From positions 25,235,119-25,299,118 of the forward strand of contig NC_061111.1 in the NCBI RefSeq assembly GCF_002878395.1: 64,000 bases of DNA. Reading direction: 5' to 3'. The stretch's first letter is position 1. Every line of letters starts with the position of its first letter. The DNA is from Capsicum annuum. Taxonomy: Eukaryota; Streptophyta; Magnoliopsida; Solanales; Solanaceae. Below the pieces are notes generated by a model. The model did not search any database. It had not been told where the DNA came from and worked only from the letters and a program-made list of their open reading frames with translations. Made by a program: the position numbers and the translations under genes. Below, piece after piece: positions 12,004 to 24,849 of the stretch.

Positions 12004-13185
12004 ATGCCTCCAAAAAGAACTAAGGAAAGAGGAATGGGAGACCATCCAACACCTCATCCCATCCAACCAGATCCTCTGGACGAGCATGTCTCCCACGTGG
12101 AATTTAGAGCAGCTTTCACCACCCTAGATCATTCTGTGGTAGCCCAAAATAAATGCCTAGATTCTATTTTAGCCAACCCAATGGCCAATACTACTGTAGT
12201 CAGGATTTAGACTTCACCCAAATGAACCTTCCCGAGTTGAGTCAGATAAGGATCCACAGGAATTTTTTGATCAAGTGTACAAGGTTACAGATATTATAGG
12301 GGTGACTGCTAGTGAGAGTGTTAAGTTGGTTGTATGTCAGTTATAGGATGTGTCTCACTTATGGTACGAACAGTGGAAAGCAGAGAGGGCCACAGATGCA
12401 GGGCCCATAGAATGGAAGAAGTTTGCTATTCCTTTTCTAGATAGGTTTTTCCCGCTAGAGTTAAGGGAAGAGAATGTTTTAAAGTTTATTAATCTTAAGC
12501 AGGACAATATGATAGTACAAGAGTATTATCTCAAGTTTACTTAGTTAGCCAGATTTTCCCCTCATGTGGTAGCAGATAACAGATCTAACATGAGTAAGTT
12601 TGTGTCTGGTGTGTCTAACAGTGTGGTTAAATAGTGTAGGATCATAATACTAATTAAGAAAATGGACATATCCAAGCTCATAGTCCATGCTTAGCAGATA
12701 GAGAAGGATAAGAATAAAAAGAAGGAGAGGGATGATAAAAGACCTAGAATAGGTAGCTTTAACTTCACCCAGCCTAAGTCAGAGGGTAGTAATCATTCTC
12801 AGTTCTGCCTGAAATCTTCAGTTCCAGCTCAGTCCTTAGTCAGTGCTCCAGTGTCAAAATTTAGAGATGGTAATAGATATGGGGCATCAGGCCCTAAACC
12901 CCAGGGTAGTATTAGCAGTGCCCAAACAAATCCTCTTTGCCAGAAGTATGGCAGAAACCATTAGAGTGTCTGCAGAGTTCAAAGCGATATATGTTTTAAA
13001 TATGGAAAGCCAGGCCACAGGGTCAGAAGTGTCCTCAAGTGGGTTTGCAGAGTCAGCATAATCGTCCCCCAGGTCAGTCCGATCGCTTAAATTAGCAGGG
13101 TGCCGTTTTCAGTGCCGCCAGTGGGAAACACCCAAACAGACTTTGTGCACTTCAGTCCTGACAGTATCAGGAGAGTTCTCTTTAT
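12004..13185 (+). pseudogene. gag of B (broken)
   Basis: The start ATG at 12004 (MPPKRTKERG) suits the family, whose gag usually opens with MPP and a basic stretch. Fragments follow in several frames. The retrotransposon gag core is at 12350-12640 (WYEQWKAERATDAGPIEWKKF, then FLDRFFPLELRE and INLKQDNMIVQEYYLKFT). A TAG replaces CAG directly after LKFT. A decayed zinc knuckle lies near 12980-13032 (CFKYGKPGHRVR), where the second Cys has become Tyr. The product would form the particle core; this copy cannot. Confidence 0.85.
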
Positions 13186-15990
13186 GTGGTCACTGGTACA
13201 TTACAATTTTATCATTTGCATATTTATGCTTTGCTAGATCCAGGAGCTTCTTTGTCCTTTGTAGCTCCTTATATAGCTGCTGACTTCGAAGTCAGTCGCG
13301 AAATTCTAGTAGAGACTTTCGCAGTCTCTACCTCAGTAGGTAAATCTATCATATCCCAGTGGCCATATAGGAACTATCCAATTATGGTATCTCAAAAAGT
13401 CACTTCAGCACACTGTAATACCTAGGGAAATTTTTTGTTGAAATTTTGTGCGTAAACGTGTTGGGCTCTATCTTCTAGAATGAATTTTAAATTTTTCCAT
13501 ATAGAATATCTTAGATTATGACCCACCATTGCGTAGAGTATCGAATAATTTTTCAACGATATGAGGATCATCTAAAACGGACACCCGAGCGACAAGTTAT
13601 GAATATTCCAATCGAACCATGAATAGTAGTGAACAGTAAAACGTGTAGGAAAAAGTACTGAGGCCTAGCGTATTTTTGCTCCAACTTTAAACAATCATAA
13701 CTCCTTGTACATAATGATCTGGATGATTTACTATAGATCAACGTAAAGCTCTACGAGTCCCCTTTCCAATGAAATTGGTTTCATCCAATTTGTCTATCAG
13801 AGAAAAATGTTATGGTCGATCTACTTCAACCTATCAAAAGAAAATTTTGGGTCAACTCAAATGATCATAACTCCTTGTACACAATGATCTGGGTGAGATA
13901 CTATATATCAACGGAAAGATATGCGAGTCCTCTTTTTAATGAAATTGGTTTCATCCAATTTGGATATCGGAGTGAAACGTTATGGTTGATCTACTTCAGA
14001 CTATCAAAACAGTCCACCAAAGGACAGATTCGAGAATTATTTGATTTTTAGGGGCATTTTGGTCATTCTCCCTCGCCCAAAATCCATCCAAATCCAATAT
14101 TAAAGCCTATTAGAAGCATTATATGTCATATTTCATCAAATTCCTTCAAAAAGAAAACCCTAAGCTCCTACATCCAACTTCAAGAACCTCCAAAGTTCAC
14201 CATTAATTCTGCAAATTTATTCAAGATTCCAAGTTCCTAGTTCAAGAACTCTAAGAAGCATAATTCAAAGGCACTATTAACATCTCAAAAATGAGTATCG
14301 ATCTAAAGTTCATCATTCAAGGAATGTGGGGTTTTTCAACAAGAACTCTCTTTCGTTCTTGTGCCCAAAAGTAATTTTCTTTACAAAGGCATGATTTTTC
14401 TTTGACTTTTTAGAATTTGAAGCATGAACCCATATCTTATGATGAATATTATGAAATCTTGATGTTTATGATTTTGAAAGATGAATTTACATGTGTGGAG
14501 ATATAAAGCATGAATCTTGAACGTTATTTATCATGATTTTGATATTTGGGTCGTGAATCCCCATTGGAAATTGTGTTTTTTCGAGAAAGTGGGTGTTATA
14601 AGCATGTTGATGTTGAATATTTGAGATATTTTGAATGATTTGACCTTTTGGTCTTAATGGAGTTGTTTTGAACTTGAGTGTGAAAGAAATCCACAACGTG
14701 GTTGATTTTGATAGATGGGAAGCATGATGGCTCCTGATGTATATTTATATATTACTGAAATTATTTTATTGTGGATTGTCTTTGAAATGATCTGAGCTAA
14801 GTCCGGGAAAAATCTTTAGCACTGAGTGGGAGGTATAAAGTGACCTTACTTCCCTAGAAATACATGCCCCCGTAGGAGTGAGCCTGGGGCTGATTTATAT
14901 AGTGATAACTAGTTTGTATGGATTTAATATCGATAGTCCTACTCCGATGGCAAGGATAGGACGGCTCTCCCCAATGTGGGTTGTACGTTGGACTCCATGT
15001 AGCTCACATGGTTTATGTCAGTTATAGGATCTCCCAGCGTGTGTGTGTTTCCTTGTGTCTATGGTGAATGGTAAAGATTTTTGAATGTGGAATTGTGAAA
15101 TTTATTCTTTCGAAAGATTTAAATGATATTTACATTATGAGAATTGATATTCTTGATGAACTGAAAATGATTGACAAATTATATGATGACTCACATGTGT
15201 TATTGTACTTATTTCATCCTCTCATGATTATGATGATTTTCTTTGAGCTATGTGAGTCTTTCATACATCCTGCATATTTCTTATAAATATTTATGATGAT
15301 GATGTTTATACAACTACATACACCCCTATATACTCGGTTCCTTTCCCTAGTACTGACCCACATCTTCGGATGTGAGCTGCATTTTCTCGGAATGTAGTTT
15401 CAGGAGCTTAGTTCCAGGTTTGACAGTGATTCTTCGGGCACGCTGTTCTACATCCTCTGTTGTGGTGAGTCCTCATGTTCCAAGGACGTGATGTCTGATG
15501 TTGGTTACACGGAATTGCTTACAATTGATAACTGAGTATGAGTCAGTTGGGGCATGTCTCAATGGCTCGCTGGTTTTATTGATTTTCTTAGAGGCTTGTC
15601 AGACTAGTATAGATGTTAGGAGTTGACTAATAAGTTGTATTTTGTTATCTTTCTTAAATTCTTTTATTCTTGTATGATGATTACTCTGTTGATATTTGAG
15701 GGTTATTTATGGAAACCCCATTGATTTGTGTTGAACTGAATGAAAATGGCTCAAAGGGTTAACTTGGGGCTACTAGTAGCCTCAAGCACCGTGTGACGCT
15801 CCGGGACCCATTTTCCCGGGCATTACACACACTTAGTAAAATTAGAGATAAAGGATTTTGATGTCATTCTCGACATGGATTGACTTTATTCATTCTATGC
15901 CTCAGTTGACTGCAGAAACAAAATTGTCCAATTTCAGTTTTAGAATGAACCTGCCCTAGAATGGAGGAGTAGTACCTCGGCACTCAGGGG
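13186..15990 (+). pseudogene. Aspartic protease of B, split by a solo LTR
   Basis: The first half (13186-13413) has the active-site motif LLDPGASLSFV, intact, followed by FEVSREILVETFAVSTSVG. After a 2414 bp insertion and one copy of the CACAC duplication, the second half resumes at 15833 with DFDVILDMD (family ILGMDWL), where a TGA replaces the Trp codon. The reading frame matches across the insertion once the duplication is discounted, so the solo LTR is the main disruption here. Confidence 0.85.
13414..15827 (+). mobile_element. Solo LTR in the protease gene of B
   Basis: 2414 bp starting TGTAATACCTAGG and ending CCGGGCATTACA, flanked by CACAC at 13409-13413 and 15828-15832. No internal sequence, so it arose by recombination between the two LTRs of a full element. 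It contains a 170 bp tandem duplication: ATCATAACTCCTTGTAC begins at 13694 and again at 13864. Orientation is taken from the order of the shared blocks, with a GGGGCATTTTGGTCATT block near 14050 then CCCTAAGCTCC. Confidence 0.9.
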
Positions 15991-17560
15991 TCAGCTTATT
16001 TCTTACCTAAGGGTGAGAAAAATAATATCTAAGGGATGTTTCTATCATCTTATTCGAGTTATGGATTCTAGTTGCGATACTCTCAATGTTGAGTCAGTTC
16101 TAGTAGTATGTGAATTCCCAGATGTATTTCTCAAAGATCTTTTTAGAGTTCCTCCCGAGAGGGAAATTGACTTCTAAATAGACCTTCTTTTAGATACTCA
16201 ACCCATATCTATTCTGCCACAATGAATGGCTCCAGCAGAACTCAAAGGATTAAAAAAACAGTTGAAGGATCTCTTAGATAAGGGATTCATAAAACCCAGC
16301 GTATCCACTTGGGGTGCACCAGCTTTTCTTTGTGCGTAAGAAAGATGGTTCTCTTAGAATGTGTATTGAGTACCATCAGTTGAATAATTCACGATCAAGA
16401 ACAAGTATCCACTTCCCAGAATTGATGACTTGTTTGACCAACTTTAGGGTGCCAGTTACTTTTTTAAGATTGACCTCTGATTAGGCTATCATCATCTCAG
16501 ACTCAGAGAATATGACATTCTGAAAATAGCATTCAGGACTTGGTATGGTCACATCAAATTCCTAGTCATGTTATTTGGTCTTACCAATTCCCCAACAGCT
16601 TTCATGGACTTGACGAACTGTGTGTTCAAGTATTACTTAGACATATTCGTCATAGTCTTCATTGATGACATTCTTGTGTACTCCCATAATGAACATGATC
16701 ATGTAGACCATCTCAGAATAGTGTTATAGACTCTTAGAAACCATTAGTTGTTCACCAAATTCACTAAGTGCAAATTTTGGCTACAGTCAGTAGCCTTCCT
16801 TGGTCAAATAGTTTTTGGTGATGGTATTAGAGTGGATTCTCAAAAGACTAAAGCAGTAAGAAACTAACCCAGGCCTTTTTTTTGATAGATATCAAGAGTT
16901 TCTTGGATTTGGCCGATTATTACCAATGGTTTGTTGAGGGATTTTCATCTATTGTATCCCTCATGTCCAGATTGACTCAAAAACAAGTCAAATTTCAGTG
17001 GTCAGATTTTCGTGAGAAGAGTTTTCAGGAGTTGAAGACTCAGCTCACCACGGCTCTAATTTTGACTCTACCAGATAGTTCAGATAGGCTTGTGGTATAT
17101 TTTGATGCCTTCAGAGTTGGTTTGGGGTGTGTTTTAATGTAGAAAGGTAAGGTCATAGCCTATGCCTCTAGACAGCTTAAATCCCATGAGAAGAACTACC
17201 CCACTCATGATCTTGAGTTAGCAGCTGTAGTATTTGCCTTAAAGATTCGAAGGCACTATTTATATGGGGTACATGTTGATCTTTTCACAGAACATAAGAG
17301 CCTCCAGTATGTGATCTCTCAAAAATACCTAAACCTCTATCAGAGAAGGTAGTTGGAGTTGTTGAAAGACTATGACATGAGTATTTTGTATCATCCAGGC
17401 AAGGCCAATATAGTGGTTAATGATCTTAGTAAGATGTCTGTGAGTAGTGTTGCTCACGTGGATAAGGATAAGATGAAGTTAGTTCAGGAAGTTCATCAGC
17501 TTACCTGACTAAGTATTCTCTTAGTCGATTCAGCAGAAGGTAGTATATGGGTGCAGAGTA
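15991..17560 (+). pseudogene. Reverse transcriptase and RNase H of B (broken)
   Basis: [24 protein letters not shown] near 16310-16380. The catalytic FIDDILVYS is intact near 16655-16685, followed by the palm/thumb region with F(A)KFTKCKFW. RNase H: ALILTLPDSSDRLVVYFDAF near 17060-17110 (family YCDAS, so the second residue of the motif is changed), then [32 protein letters not shown] and [11 protein letters not shown]. Premature stops include TAG for CAG before KGKVIAYAS and TAG for TGG before LELLKDYD. There are several frameshifts, for example near 16380-16440. Confidence 0.88.
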
Positions 17561-17689
17561 GTTCAGAATCATCTATGGTTTCTGAGGTAAAGGAAAAGCA
17601 GGATAGAGATCCCAGTCTAGTTAAATTGAAAAAGTCAGTCAGAGATTAGAAAGTGGAGGTTTTCTACCAAGGGGGAGATGGTGTATTAC

Positions 17690-18960
17690 ATTGCCAGGGT
17701 TGGCTATGTATGTCAGGTGTAGATGACTTGAGGTAGCAGATTCTTGCAGAAGTGCATGATGTGTGCTACTCTATTCATCCAGGGGCCACTAAGATGTACT
17801 ACGACTTGTGGGAAGTCTATTGGTGGAGTGGGATGAAGAGAGATATTGCATACTTTGTAGCTAAATGTTCAACATGTCAGCAGGTTAAGATTAAACATCA
17901 GAAGCCTTATGGGTCGATACAAGAGTTTAGTATTCCCAGATAGAAATAGGGAGAAGTGAACATGGACTTTGTGATGGGTTTGCCTCGTACTCGTCGTCAG
18001 CATGATTCTATGTGGGTTATCATAGACAGGATGACCAAGTCAGCTCATTTCTTATCAGTCCATACCTCTTATTCAATTGAGTATTATTCCAAGCTCTATG
18101 TTAGAGAGTTGGTCAGATTGCATGGAGTTCCATTATCCATCATTTCAGATAGAGGCACGCAGTTTACCTCTCATTTCTGGAAAGCCTTTCAAAAGGGTCT
18201 TGGTACCCGATTTCACCTTAGTACATCTTTTCACCCTCAAACAGATGATCAAGAAGAAAGGACTATCCAGACTCTAGAAGATATGATAAGAGCATGTGCC
18301 TTTGACTTTAAGGGTAGTTGGGATGACCACTTGCCCTTGGTTGAGTTCACATATAACAACAGTTATCATTCCAGCATTCAGATGGCTCTATTTGAGGAGC
18401 TCTATAATAGGAGATGTAGATCTCCTATTAGTTGGTTTAAAGTGGATGAGGCTGTAGTAGTAGGTCCTGACTGGGTATTTGATGCTGATCAAGGAAAGGC
18501 TTAAGAAAGATTAGAGCCAATAGAAATGGTATACTAACGTGCGCAGAAAGGATCTCGAACTCTTCTATGAAAGAAGTGAAGAGGATTGGCAAGAAGGGGA
18601 GGCTCAGTCCCTGATATATAGGTCCTTACCAAATTCTCAACCATTTCAGAAAGGTAGCTTACAAGCTTGATTTTCCTTTAGACTTAGCTACAGTGCACCC
18701 AGTGTTTCATGTCTCCTTTCTAAAGAAATGCATAGGTGACCCAGCAGTTGTAGTCCATGTAGAGGGTATAGATGTTCAGAATAGCCTCTCTTATGAGGAA
18801 ATTCTAGTCGAAATCCTTGATTATTAGATTCGCAAACTGAGGAACAAAGAAGCCCCTCTAATTAAAGTTCTTTGGCAGAATCAGTCCGTTGAGGGAGCTA
18901 CTTGGGAAGCAGAAGCATATATACGGACCAAGTATCCTCACCTCTTCTCCGGAAACTCAG
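17690..18960 (+). pseudogene. Integrase with chromodomain of B (broken)
   Basis: The N-terminal zinc finger is complete (VHDVCYSIHPG ... KCSTCQQVK). The catalytic core has D in VNMDFVMGLP, D in IISDRGTQF and E in DQEERTIQTLEDM. Two TAG codons replace Trp codons between finger and core (near 17940-17948). The core frame runs 17956-18504 and stops at TAA. In other frames the C-terminal part gives KVAYKLDFPLDLATVHPVFHVSF, then a chromodomain at about 18800-18950 (KLRNKEAPLIKVLWQNQSV, EGATWEAEAYI). The chromodomain would direct insertion to marked heterochromatin, fitting a nested-repeat landscape. Confidence 0.9.
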
Positions 18961-19310
18961 ACTCAGCTCAAGGTAACAGTTTTCCTTAAATTACTCAGTT
19001 TCATGTTCAGATGTAGTTACCACCTTGGTATCAAGTAATGTTGCATACTTGGTCATGCATTCATGAATCAGTTCAGTCATGTGCTCATGCACCAGATATG
19101 CATGTTTAGTATACAAACTCATCTTATTAGTAATATCAATTATGAAATTATGCATCAGTTATGCATGTTCAGTATGATAATCAGTATATCAGTAGTCTCA
19201 GCCATAAAATCATGCTTCAGTAGTGCATATCCAGTATGTACTATCAGTCTATCAGTTCTGCCATCTTAGTCAATCTCATTCGAGGATAAATGTTCCCAAG
19301 GGGGAGATAT
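18961..19310 (+). other. 3' untranslated interior of B with polypurine tract
   Basis: Non-coding, rich in repeated CATGCATCAG/TCAGTATG words. It ends with AAGGGGGAGATAT at 19298-19310, the plus-strand primer site directly before the 3' LTR. Confidence 0.75.
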
Positions 19311-19848
19311 TGTAAGACCCCACGAAATCGTAAGCTTAATTCAGTCCTTTAAAGCTTGTCGAGGGGTCCCAGACTTAGAAAATTTTAGCGAAGTAATCAT
19401 AATTAGAGTTATTTTAGCCTTCATAGTTGGCGATCTTATTTCGTGACCCTTACAACCATTAAATGTTGATCTTTAAGTTGTTCCATGATCAGGAATGTCA
19501 GTAGGTGTTCTCGGATGAGTTTTGGATTTTTCAAACATCATTTGAAGAATGTTTGGAAGTCCAAACTAGTGTATCAACGCGATCTTGATGCGCCGCATGA
19601 CCTATCGCGTCGATGAATATTGCCTAGGCCAATTTTGAGTCATTAAAAAGTTGCATCTTCAGGGGTATTTAGGTCATTTTTGCATGTCTGTCAGCCCCCA
19701 AAACATGAGATTTAGCCACTTTAGAGGAAAAATCCATTCATTATTCTCAAAATTACTCAAGAATAAAACCCTAGAGCATTTCAAGGTTCAAGATTCAACA
19801 ACTCACTATCAACCTTTGTTAATTCTAGTACTCAGGTATGTGAAGACA
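19311..19848 (+). repeat. 3' LTR of B, truncated
   Basis: Starts TGTAAGACCCC and aligns with the first part of the 5' LTR, with many transitions. About 110 bp matching roughly 9542-9654 (the CpG-rich block) are missing at the junction near 19621. Similarity ends at GGTATGTGAA (about 19848), so about 2 kb of LTR is gone. Confidence 0.85.
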
Positions 19849-20640
19849 CGTAGCTAATAATTACAGAAATGGTGGGAGAACTTTAGGTTATAAGTCAACA
19901 CGTGAGGACAGGACTTTGAGAAAGCAACAACTATAATCTAAGTATCTCCCAAACTCCCAAATTGGAGCAATGCCAAAAGGAAAAGGGTTGGCTCCTATTC
20001 ATCAACTTCTAAATTTGGTCAGCTTTCTATAGATATGGGAGATACTCTACTTTCACCTATCTTCCCTTTAATTTGGTACTTACCTACCCATGGAATATCA
20101 TCACTAACAGTTAAAATATTTTACTCTTTCTATCAACTTGAATTGTTTGTCACACAATGTGCCAAGAAGTGTCATATCATACTTTTAACCTCAACGGGTC
20201 GGTATTAATTATCTCACTATGTATATACTATGGTTTGGTATTAGTACTATGGTGTAAATGGTAGGATAAAGGTACTAAATAATATCTCACACCAAATATG
20301 GGATAAAATAGTCCTTTATTTTATCTCTGAACTATTTATCCCTCATACCTCACATCAGTGGCAGAGCTAGAATTTTCACCAAGGGGGTTCAAAATCGAAA
20401 AATATAGGCACACGAACTAGCCGAAGGGGGTTCAACATCAATTATATATACATAAAAAAGAATTTTCAATAACTAAATAATTTTCAATACACTCTGCATT
20501 TTCATAAATTCCCATCTCCTAAATAATTCTGATTACCCCTTCAATAACTAAATACAACTCTTGCTAGCCATTCACTAACACGTAATGCATTTATCCACTT
20601 ACACACCAACATTTCATTCAAGCCTATATTCATAACTAAA
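19849..20640. other. Old flanking DNA with solanaceous repeat fragments
   Basis: No gene. 20210-20345 has TTTGGTATTAGTAC and GGGATAAAATAGTCC words typical of a common solanaceous MITE class. 20345-20440 starts GTGGCAGAGCTAGAATTTTC and CACCAAGGGGGTTC, a dispersed repeat opening that I know from Solanaceae genomes but cannot name exactly. The rest is AT-rich. Confidence 0.35.
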
Positions 20641-21225
20641 GCCTCAAGTAAAATAAGCATGCAAAAATATTTTCTTAACATGAAACATTTACTCTCTTCC
20701 ATCTAAGCAATTGCTCATTGCTACATCATTTCATAAGGAGAGGTCACTGAAAGGTTAAAACATGAGGATCTGAAGCATGAATGAACACTATACATAACTT
20801 GACACTTAACTGGGGCCTGAGGAATAGAATATAAACATCATGGATTCATTAAGATATCTAAACTAAGGATATACATGACATAATCTGAGTTTCGCTAATC
20901 ATTTGGAGTGTTTCATGAGTCCTGGGAACTGAGCATACTGTAAAACATGAATACATGAGTGATGATCTGCATGACCTAATTTTGAAGTTTATAAATTTAT
21001 GGAACATGATTTGTACTACTGAGAAAACTAGAACTCCCTGTACCAGGAACTGGAAGAGTACATGATTTTCTATAAGGTGCACGAATATGAGATATGACCA
21101 TAAAACTGACATGTAAGGCATGAGTAGATATTATTATAATTGAAAAACCTTGCACTGAGACAAGAACAGGTTAAGCATCATCCTTCTCCTACGACTTTTC
21201 TACACATACTGGCATCACTACTATC
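20641..21225. other. Unassigned stretch
   Basis: No frame, RNA gene or repeat boundary recognised. It lies between the dispersed repeat fragment and the polypurine-like tract of element C, so it may be a degraded 3' LTR of C, but it does not resemble the LTR at 22253-24849. Confidence 0.3.
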
Positions 21226-22235
21226 TCCCCCTTAGCTTAAAAACATCATTATAAGCCTGTGAACTACTTAATCAATAACTCTAAACTGAACTTTCACCAC
21301 TTTACCCTAGATCTGGGGTATAATAATATGCATAAATCGTAAACTCACCCTAAAAGACTACACCTGATAATGTATAACCCACTACTAGTACTTTCTTTTG
21401 AGATACAACTCTTAGCTTTCTATAGCCCAAACAATCATTATATAACAACTTAAAAACTGAATAACTTAGAACTCTTAACTCTTTCTATAAGCTCAATCTT
21501 CAAAGATTCAAACTTAGATTCTAATACATAGCATGGATATCCCCAAATCAGTAATGAACCATACTACTTTTATCATAACCTACAAATATCACATCACTAA
21601 ACTTATATTTTTCCTACACCAATATCGACAACATATAATTTCAAATTACCAAACTTAAATTCTTGCATACACTATTTCAAGCCTACTGATTCACCTTTTC
21701 ATACAATTAGCCCCGTGAATGCAAAATATACTAAATTCAGATAACATTATCCCTGCTCTACTACTGCTAAACTCCTGGGTTCATGGTTTTAACTCTAGGT
21801 TATATGCTATTATAGGATTTTGAGAAGGAATCTAAGGGCACATCTGACTTTTGATTAGTGCACGAGTTTTCATGATCATGAATGAAATCTTTAAAACTTT
21901 GGAACATAACAAAACTTGTGGGATACTTTTGAGCCTGCGGCAATCCCATAACTATCTATGGGGACTATCTAAAAAAGCCATATATGTAGGACTTTAAGCT
22001 TCACTATTTTTGTTACCTTGAAAGTAAGGTAGATTTGACATGAGTGGAGCATGATCAAAATCTATATAAGGTTCTTAAATAAACGTTCTAAAGCACGATC
22101 TGAGACATGAAAAAAGGCAAACTTTTCCTAAAATATCTTGTAGCCTCTTGGCCATAAGTGTGGCGCACTTCACACCCATGCACAAGTGTCTACTCAACGC
22201 GGCTTTCAAACTTTCTAGGATACTTTAAAATCATA

Positions 22236-22248
22236 GGCTCTAATACCA
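22236..22248 (-). promoter_or_regulatory. Primer binding site of C
   Basis: The minus strand reads TGGTATTAGAGCC, next to the LTR end. It differs from the initiator tRNA-Met complement TGGTATCAGAGC by one C-to-T change. Confidence 0.75.
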
Positions 22249-22252
22249 ATTT

Positions 22253-24849
22253 TGTAATACCCTGAGAGTACACCCTAGATGACACACGGTGTTTACGGTC
22301 CCAAAGGACCACGAACTAACCTATGACTGGTACCTACTATGAGCACTGAGTATAACTGATATCAAAAGATCATATGTAGAATTTAACTAAAAAATTCCAT
22401 AATATTTTAAAACATATTTTTGATAATGTCTATAAAAAATACTGATAATACTAATAAAATAACTGAAAACTGACTAACTGTTTGTACTAGTTTGAAAAGC
22501 CTCTACTGACTTACTGTAGAGTTGATAGGACAAACCCCCAACTAACTCTGACTGAATAGAAAATACTGAACTGATAAGGTAAACTAAGATAAATAAACCA
22601 TGTCCTCAAATTATGAGGATTTACCACTGCTACAGCTGATAATTTGGTATGTCTATGCGCGATCAGGAAACTGAACATCCAAACCTATGATATTAAACAT
22701 CATAGTACAAGAACTGAGTATGTGATCAGTACTTTGAATGCACTGGTATGCTAAATGAGGTTAGGCTAATATGCATGGATTCATGTGCATGAGGAATAAC
22801 AGACTGAATAAATAGCATAAAATACTAAGAATTCATGAAGTGTAAAGACTGAGAATGTATGACCAAGTATAAAACATAATTCTGAAATAGTCTGTGAACT
22901 GAAAATATTGATAACTGAATAACTGATACAGTATGATATAGTTAGAAAACGTAAAATTAATTTCTAGACTAAGACTGTGGGAGCTAGCTATAACCTACAT
23001 GCCTTAATGTACTATCAGGGTCCAACCTGTAACCCTAGCTAGAAGGGAGTTAGTACCATACCACGGGTACCAATAATGGTTGTGTGTACCCACTAATCTA
23101 ATGTTCCAAAGGATGAGGCTGTCATATCTATCTATCGGGGGATCCCTCAAATCTTCGATGGCGCCATAGGTTTGGAGCCTAGGGACTGCTACTAACGTCT
23201 CATGCCTACTGATGGGGGAGACAAGTGTCTCATACCTAACTAGCGGGAGAGATAAGTATCTCATGCCTACTGACAGGGGAGACACCATCCCTATCTTTAC
23301 TCGGTGCTAAGTTTTACACCTAATTTAAAGACACTAATTTCTGAACTAATGTAAGTTGACTGCTTATGACAACTGACTAAACTGTTAGTATTGATGGTTT
23401 ATCTAAAACCATTCTAAAAGTACAGAAAACTAGACAAACAACTAAATTTTGGGTATTCAAACCCCCAGGACTCGATATCAATAATAATAGGATCATAGTA
23501 AAACTTTAAAGACATAACATGTAAGCACTTATTCAAAGCTCATTCTTATAGGCATTTCATCAAACACTTGCAATTCATGGCTTAAGCTAAGCATGGGAAT
23601 AGTCTTAAAACTTGTAGTTATAGCATGATTTCAATACTAACATCACCAATTAAAGCTTAAATCAGTGAACAACACCATTCAAATGTGTGGGATTCAATAA
23701 CAGCAACAATTACGTGTAAAATATGGTATAAATCAAAATTCATGGTAATTTATGGGTAAAATCATAATAACATATAAAATCAGAGAATTGAATTTGAAAT
23801 TGGGTTCTTGGACTCCATGGGTGGAAAGTGCCCATGGATGAACATTTAACATATCTTAATGCCTTGATCTTGAAAGAGAATTAACTTTTCTTGAACGTTC
23901 TTGGATTGGGAACCTTAAATTCTTGATTATCTTGAAGAGAATGTAATGGAGTCTTGAAGTTCTTGGGAGATTATCTTAAGAAGAAACCCTAATCTTGTTC
24001 TTGAGAATAAAGAGGGTTAATGGCATCTAAAACTAATAAGTGATGGCTAATAACACAAAATGATGCTTTAAGTCATGGGAGAGGTAGGGTTTGCGGCGAG
24101 GAAAAGACCAAAATACCCCTCCAAAAGTAAATAAGAATTGCTGAAATTTTTAGTTGATGACGAGTTGATAACTTATCACCTAGTTGATGACTTATCAACT
24201 TAAGTCGTCAACTCACTGTTGGATTTGGGCCCTTGCTGGTCATGGGTGGTGACTTAGTTTGATAAGTCGTCACTTAGTTGATGACTTATCAACTCAAGTC
24301 GTCACTTGGAAGCTGAAGTTGATGACTTTCTGGTTGACACTTAGTTGATGACTTAACAACTCAAGTCATCACTTGGAAGCTAAAGTTGATGGCATTCTAC
24401 TTAAGGCTGACGACTTGGGCAGATAAGTTATCATTTAGTTGATGGCTTATCAACTCAAGTCGTCGCTTTGTTGACAAATGAACATGTTGAGGTAAAATGA
24501 GTATAAATTTCTACTCCAATATCGGATTATGGTGAAACCAAATACGTTGGAAATAAGATTCAAAGATCTTTCATTTGGTATATAGCAGGTGATATGACTC
24601 ATTATGTACAAGGAGTAATGGTCGTTGGAATCTGACCCAAGCTGAAATGTTTGCTAAAACTTAATCAATAGAAGCATTCATAACTCGCCTTTGAGTTAGG
24701 AGATTTTTTATGACCTCGACTGATATAAAAGGACATTTCTACACTATAGAATTTATCATCACACATAAATAGACATAGAATCATTGGTTTAGGTCTGTAT
24801 AATTAGGAACAACAGTTTGAATTCTAGACCAAAAATGTGGGGTGTTACA
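22253..24849 (-). repeat. 5' LTR of C
   Basis: On the plus strand it runs from TGTAATACCC to GGGGTGTTACA; in element orientation it starts TGTAACACCCC. 2597 bp. Distantly related to the LTR of B (shared order of blocks and the GTCCTTTGG ... CCGT end region). At 24155-24475 it holds a cluster of GATGACTTATCAACTCAAGTCG-type units. Confidence 0.78.
24155..24475. repeat. Clustered GATGACTTATCA / AAGTCGTC motifs in LTR C
   Basis: At least five imperfect copies of a unit of about 26 bp pairing TTGATGACTTATCAACTCAA with GTCGTCAC. The arms GATGAC/GTCGTC can pair across the TTATCAACTCAA spacer. The same core occurs in the LTRs of A2, although A2 belongs to a different lineage. Confidence 0.7.

Larger units (their letters stand above)
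9240..19848 (+). mobile_element. Ty3/gypsy chromovirus B (Tekay/Del-like), decayed
   Basis: 5' LTR 9240-11785, initiator-Met primer site, gag, protease, RT, RNase H, integrase and C-terminal chromodomain in canonical order, then a polypurine tract and a 3' LTR that stops after 538 bp. The integrase-chromodomain order assigns it to the chromoviruses; the long LTR and protein wording fit Tekay/Del. A solo LTR splits the protease. Many stops and frameshifts make it inactive. Its insertion point lies in the 3' LTR of the Athila-like element (left flank GCTTT). The right TSD is lost with the truncated end. Confidence 0.9.
21226..24849 (-). mobile_element. Non-coding LTR element C, 5' LTR and short interior (minus strand)
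   Basis: 5' LTR at 22253-24849, an initiator-Met-type primer site, about 1 kb of interior with no reading frame, and a minus-strand tract AAGCTAAGGGGGAGATAG at about 21227-21244 that looks like a polypurine tract. The leader (22090-22252) resembles that of B (for example CCTAGAAAGT and TTAGGAAAAGTTT words). Without a recognisable 3' LTR the left boundary is uncertain. The 5' LTR abuts a broken LTR of the D family at 24850, so C probably inserted into that LTR. Confidence 0.6.

Noticed and set aside
21226..21245. Complete C element with a 3' LTR left of the AGGGGGAGATAG tract
   Set aside because: The sequence left of the tract does not begin TGTAACACC and does not resemble the 5' LTR at 22253-24849, so a 3' LTR is not claimed.
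23004..23288. 94-codon minus-strand frame with repeated LVSP/RHETL-like pattern
   Set aside because: It lies in the LTR of element C over a short imperfect repeat; the corresponding part of the related LTR in B has no such frame.
24155..24475. CRISPR-like array
   Set aside because: The repeated units are imperfect, palindromic and without uniform spacers, and lie inside a plant LTR; there are no cas genes.
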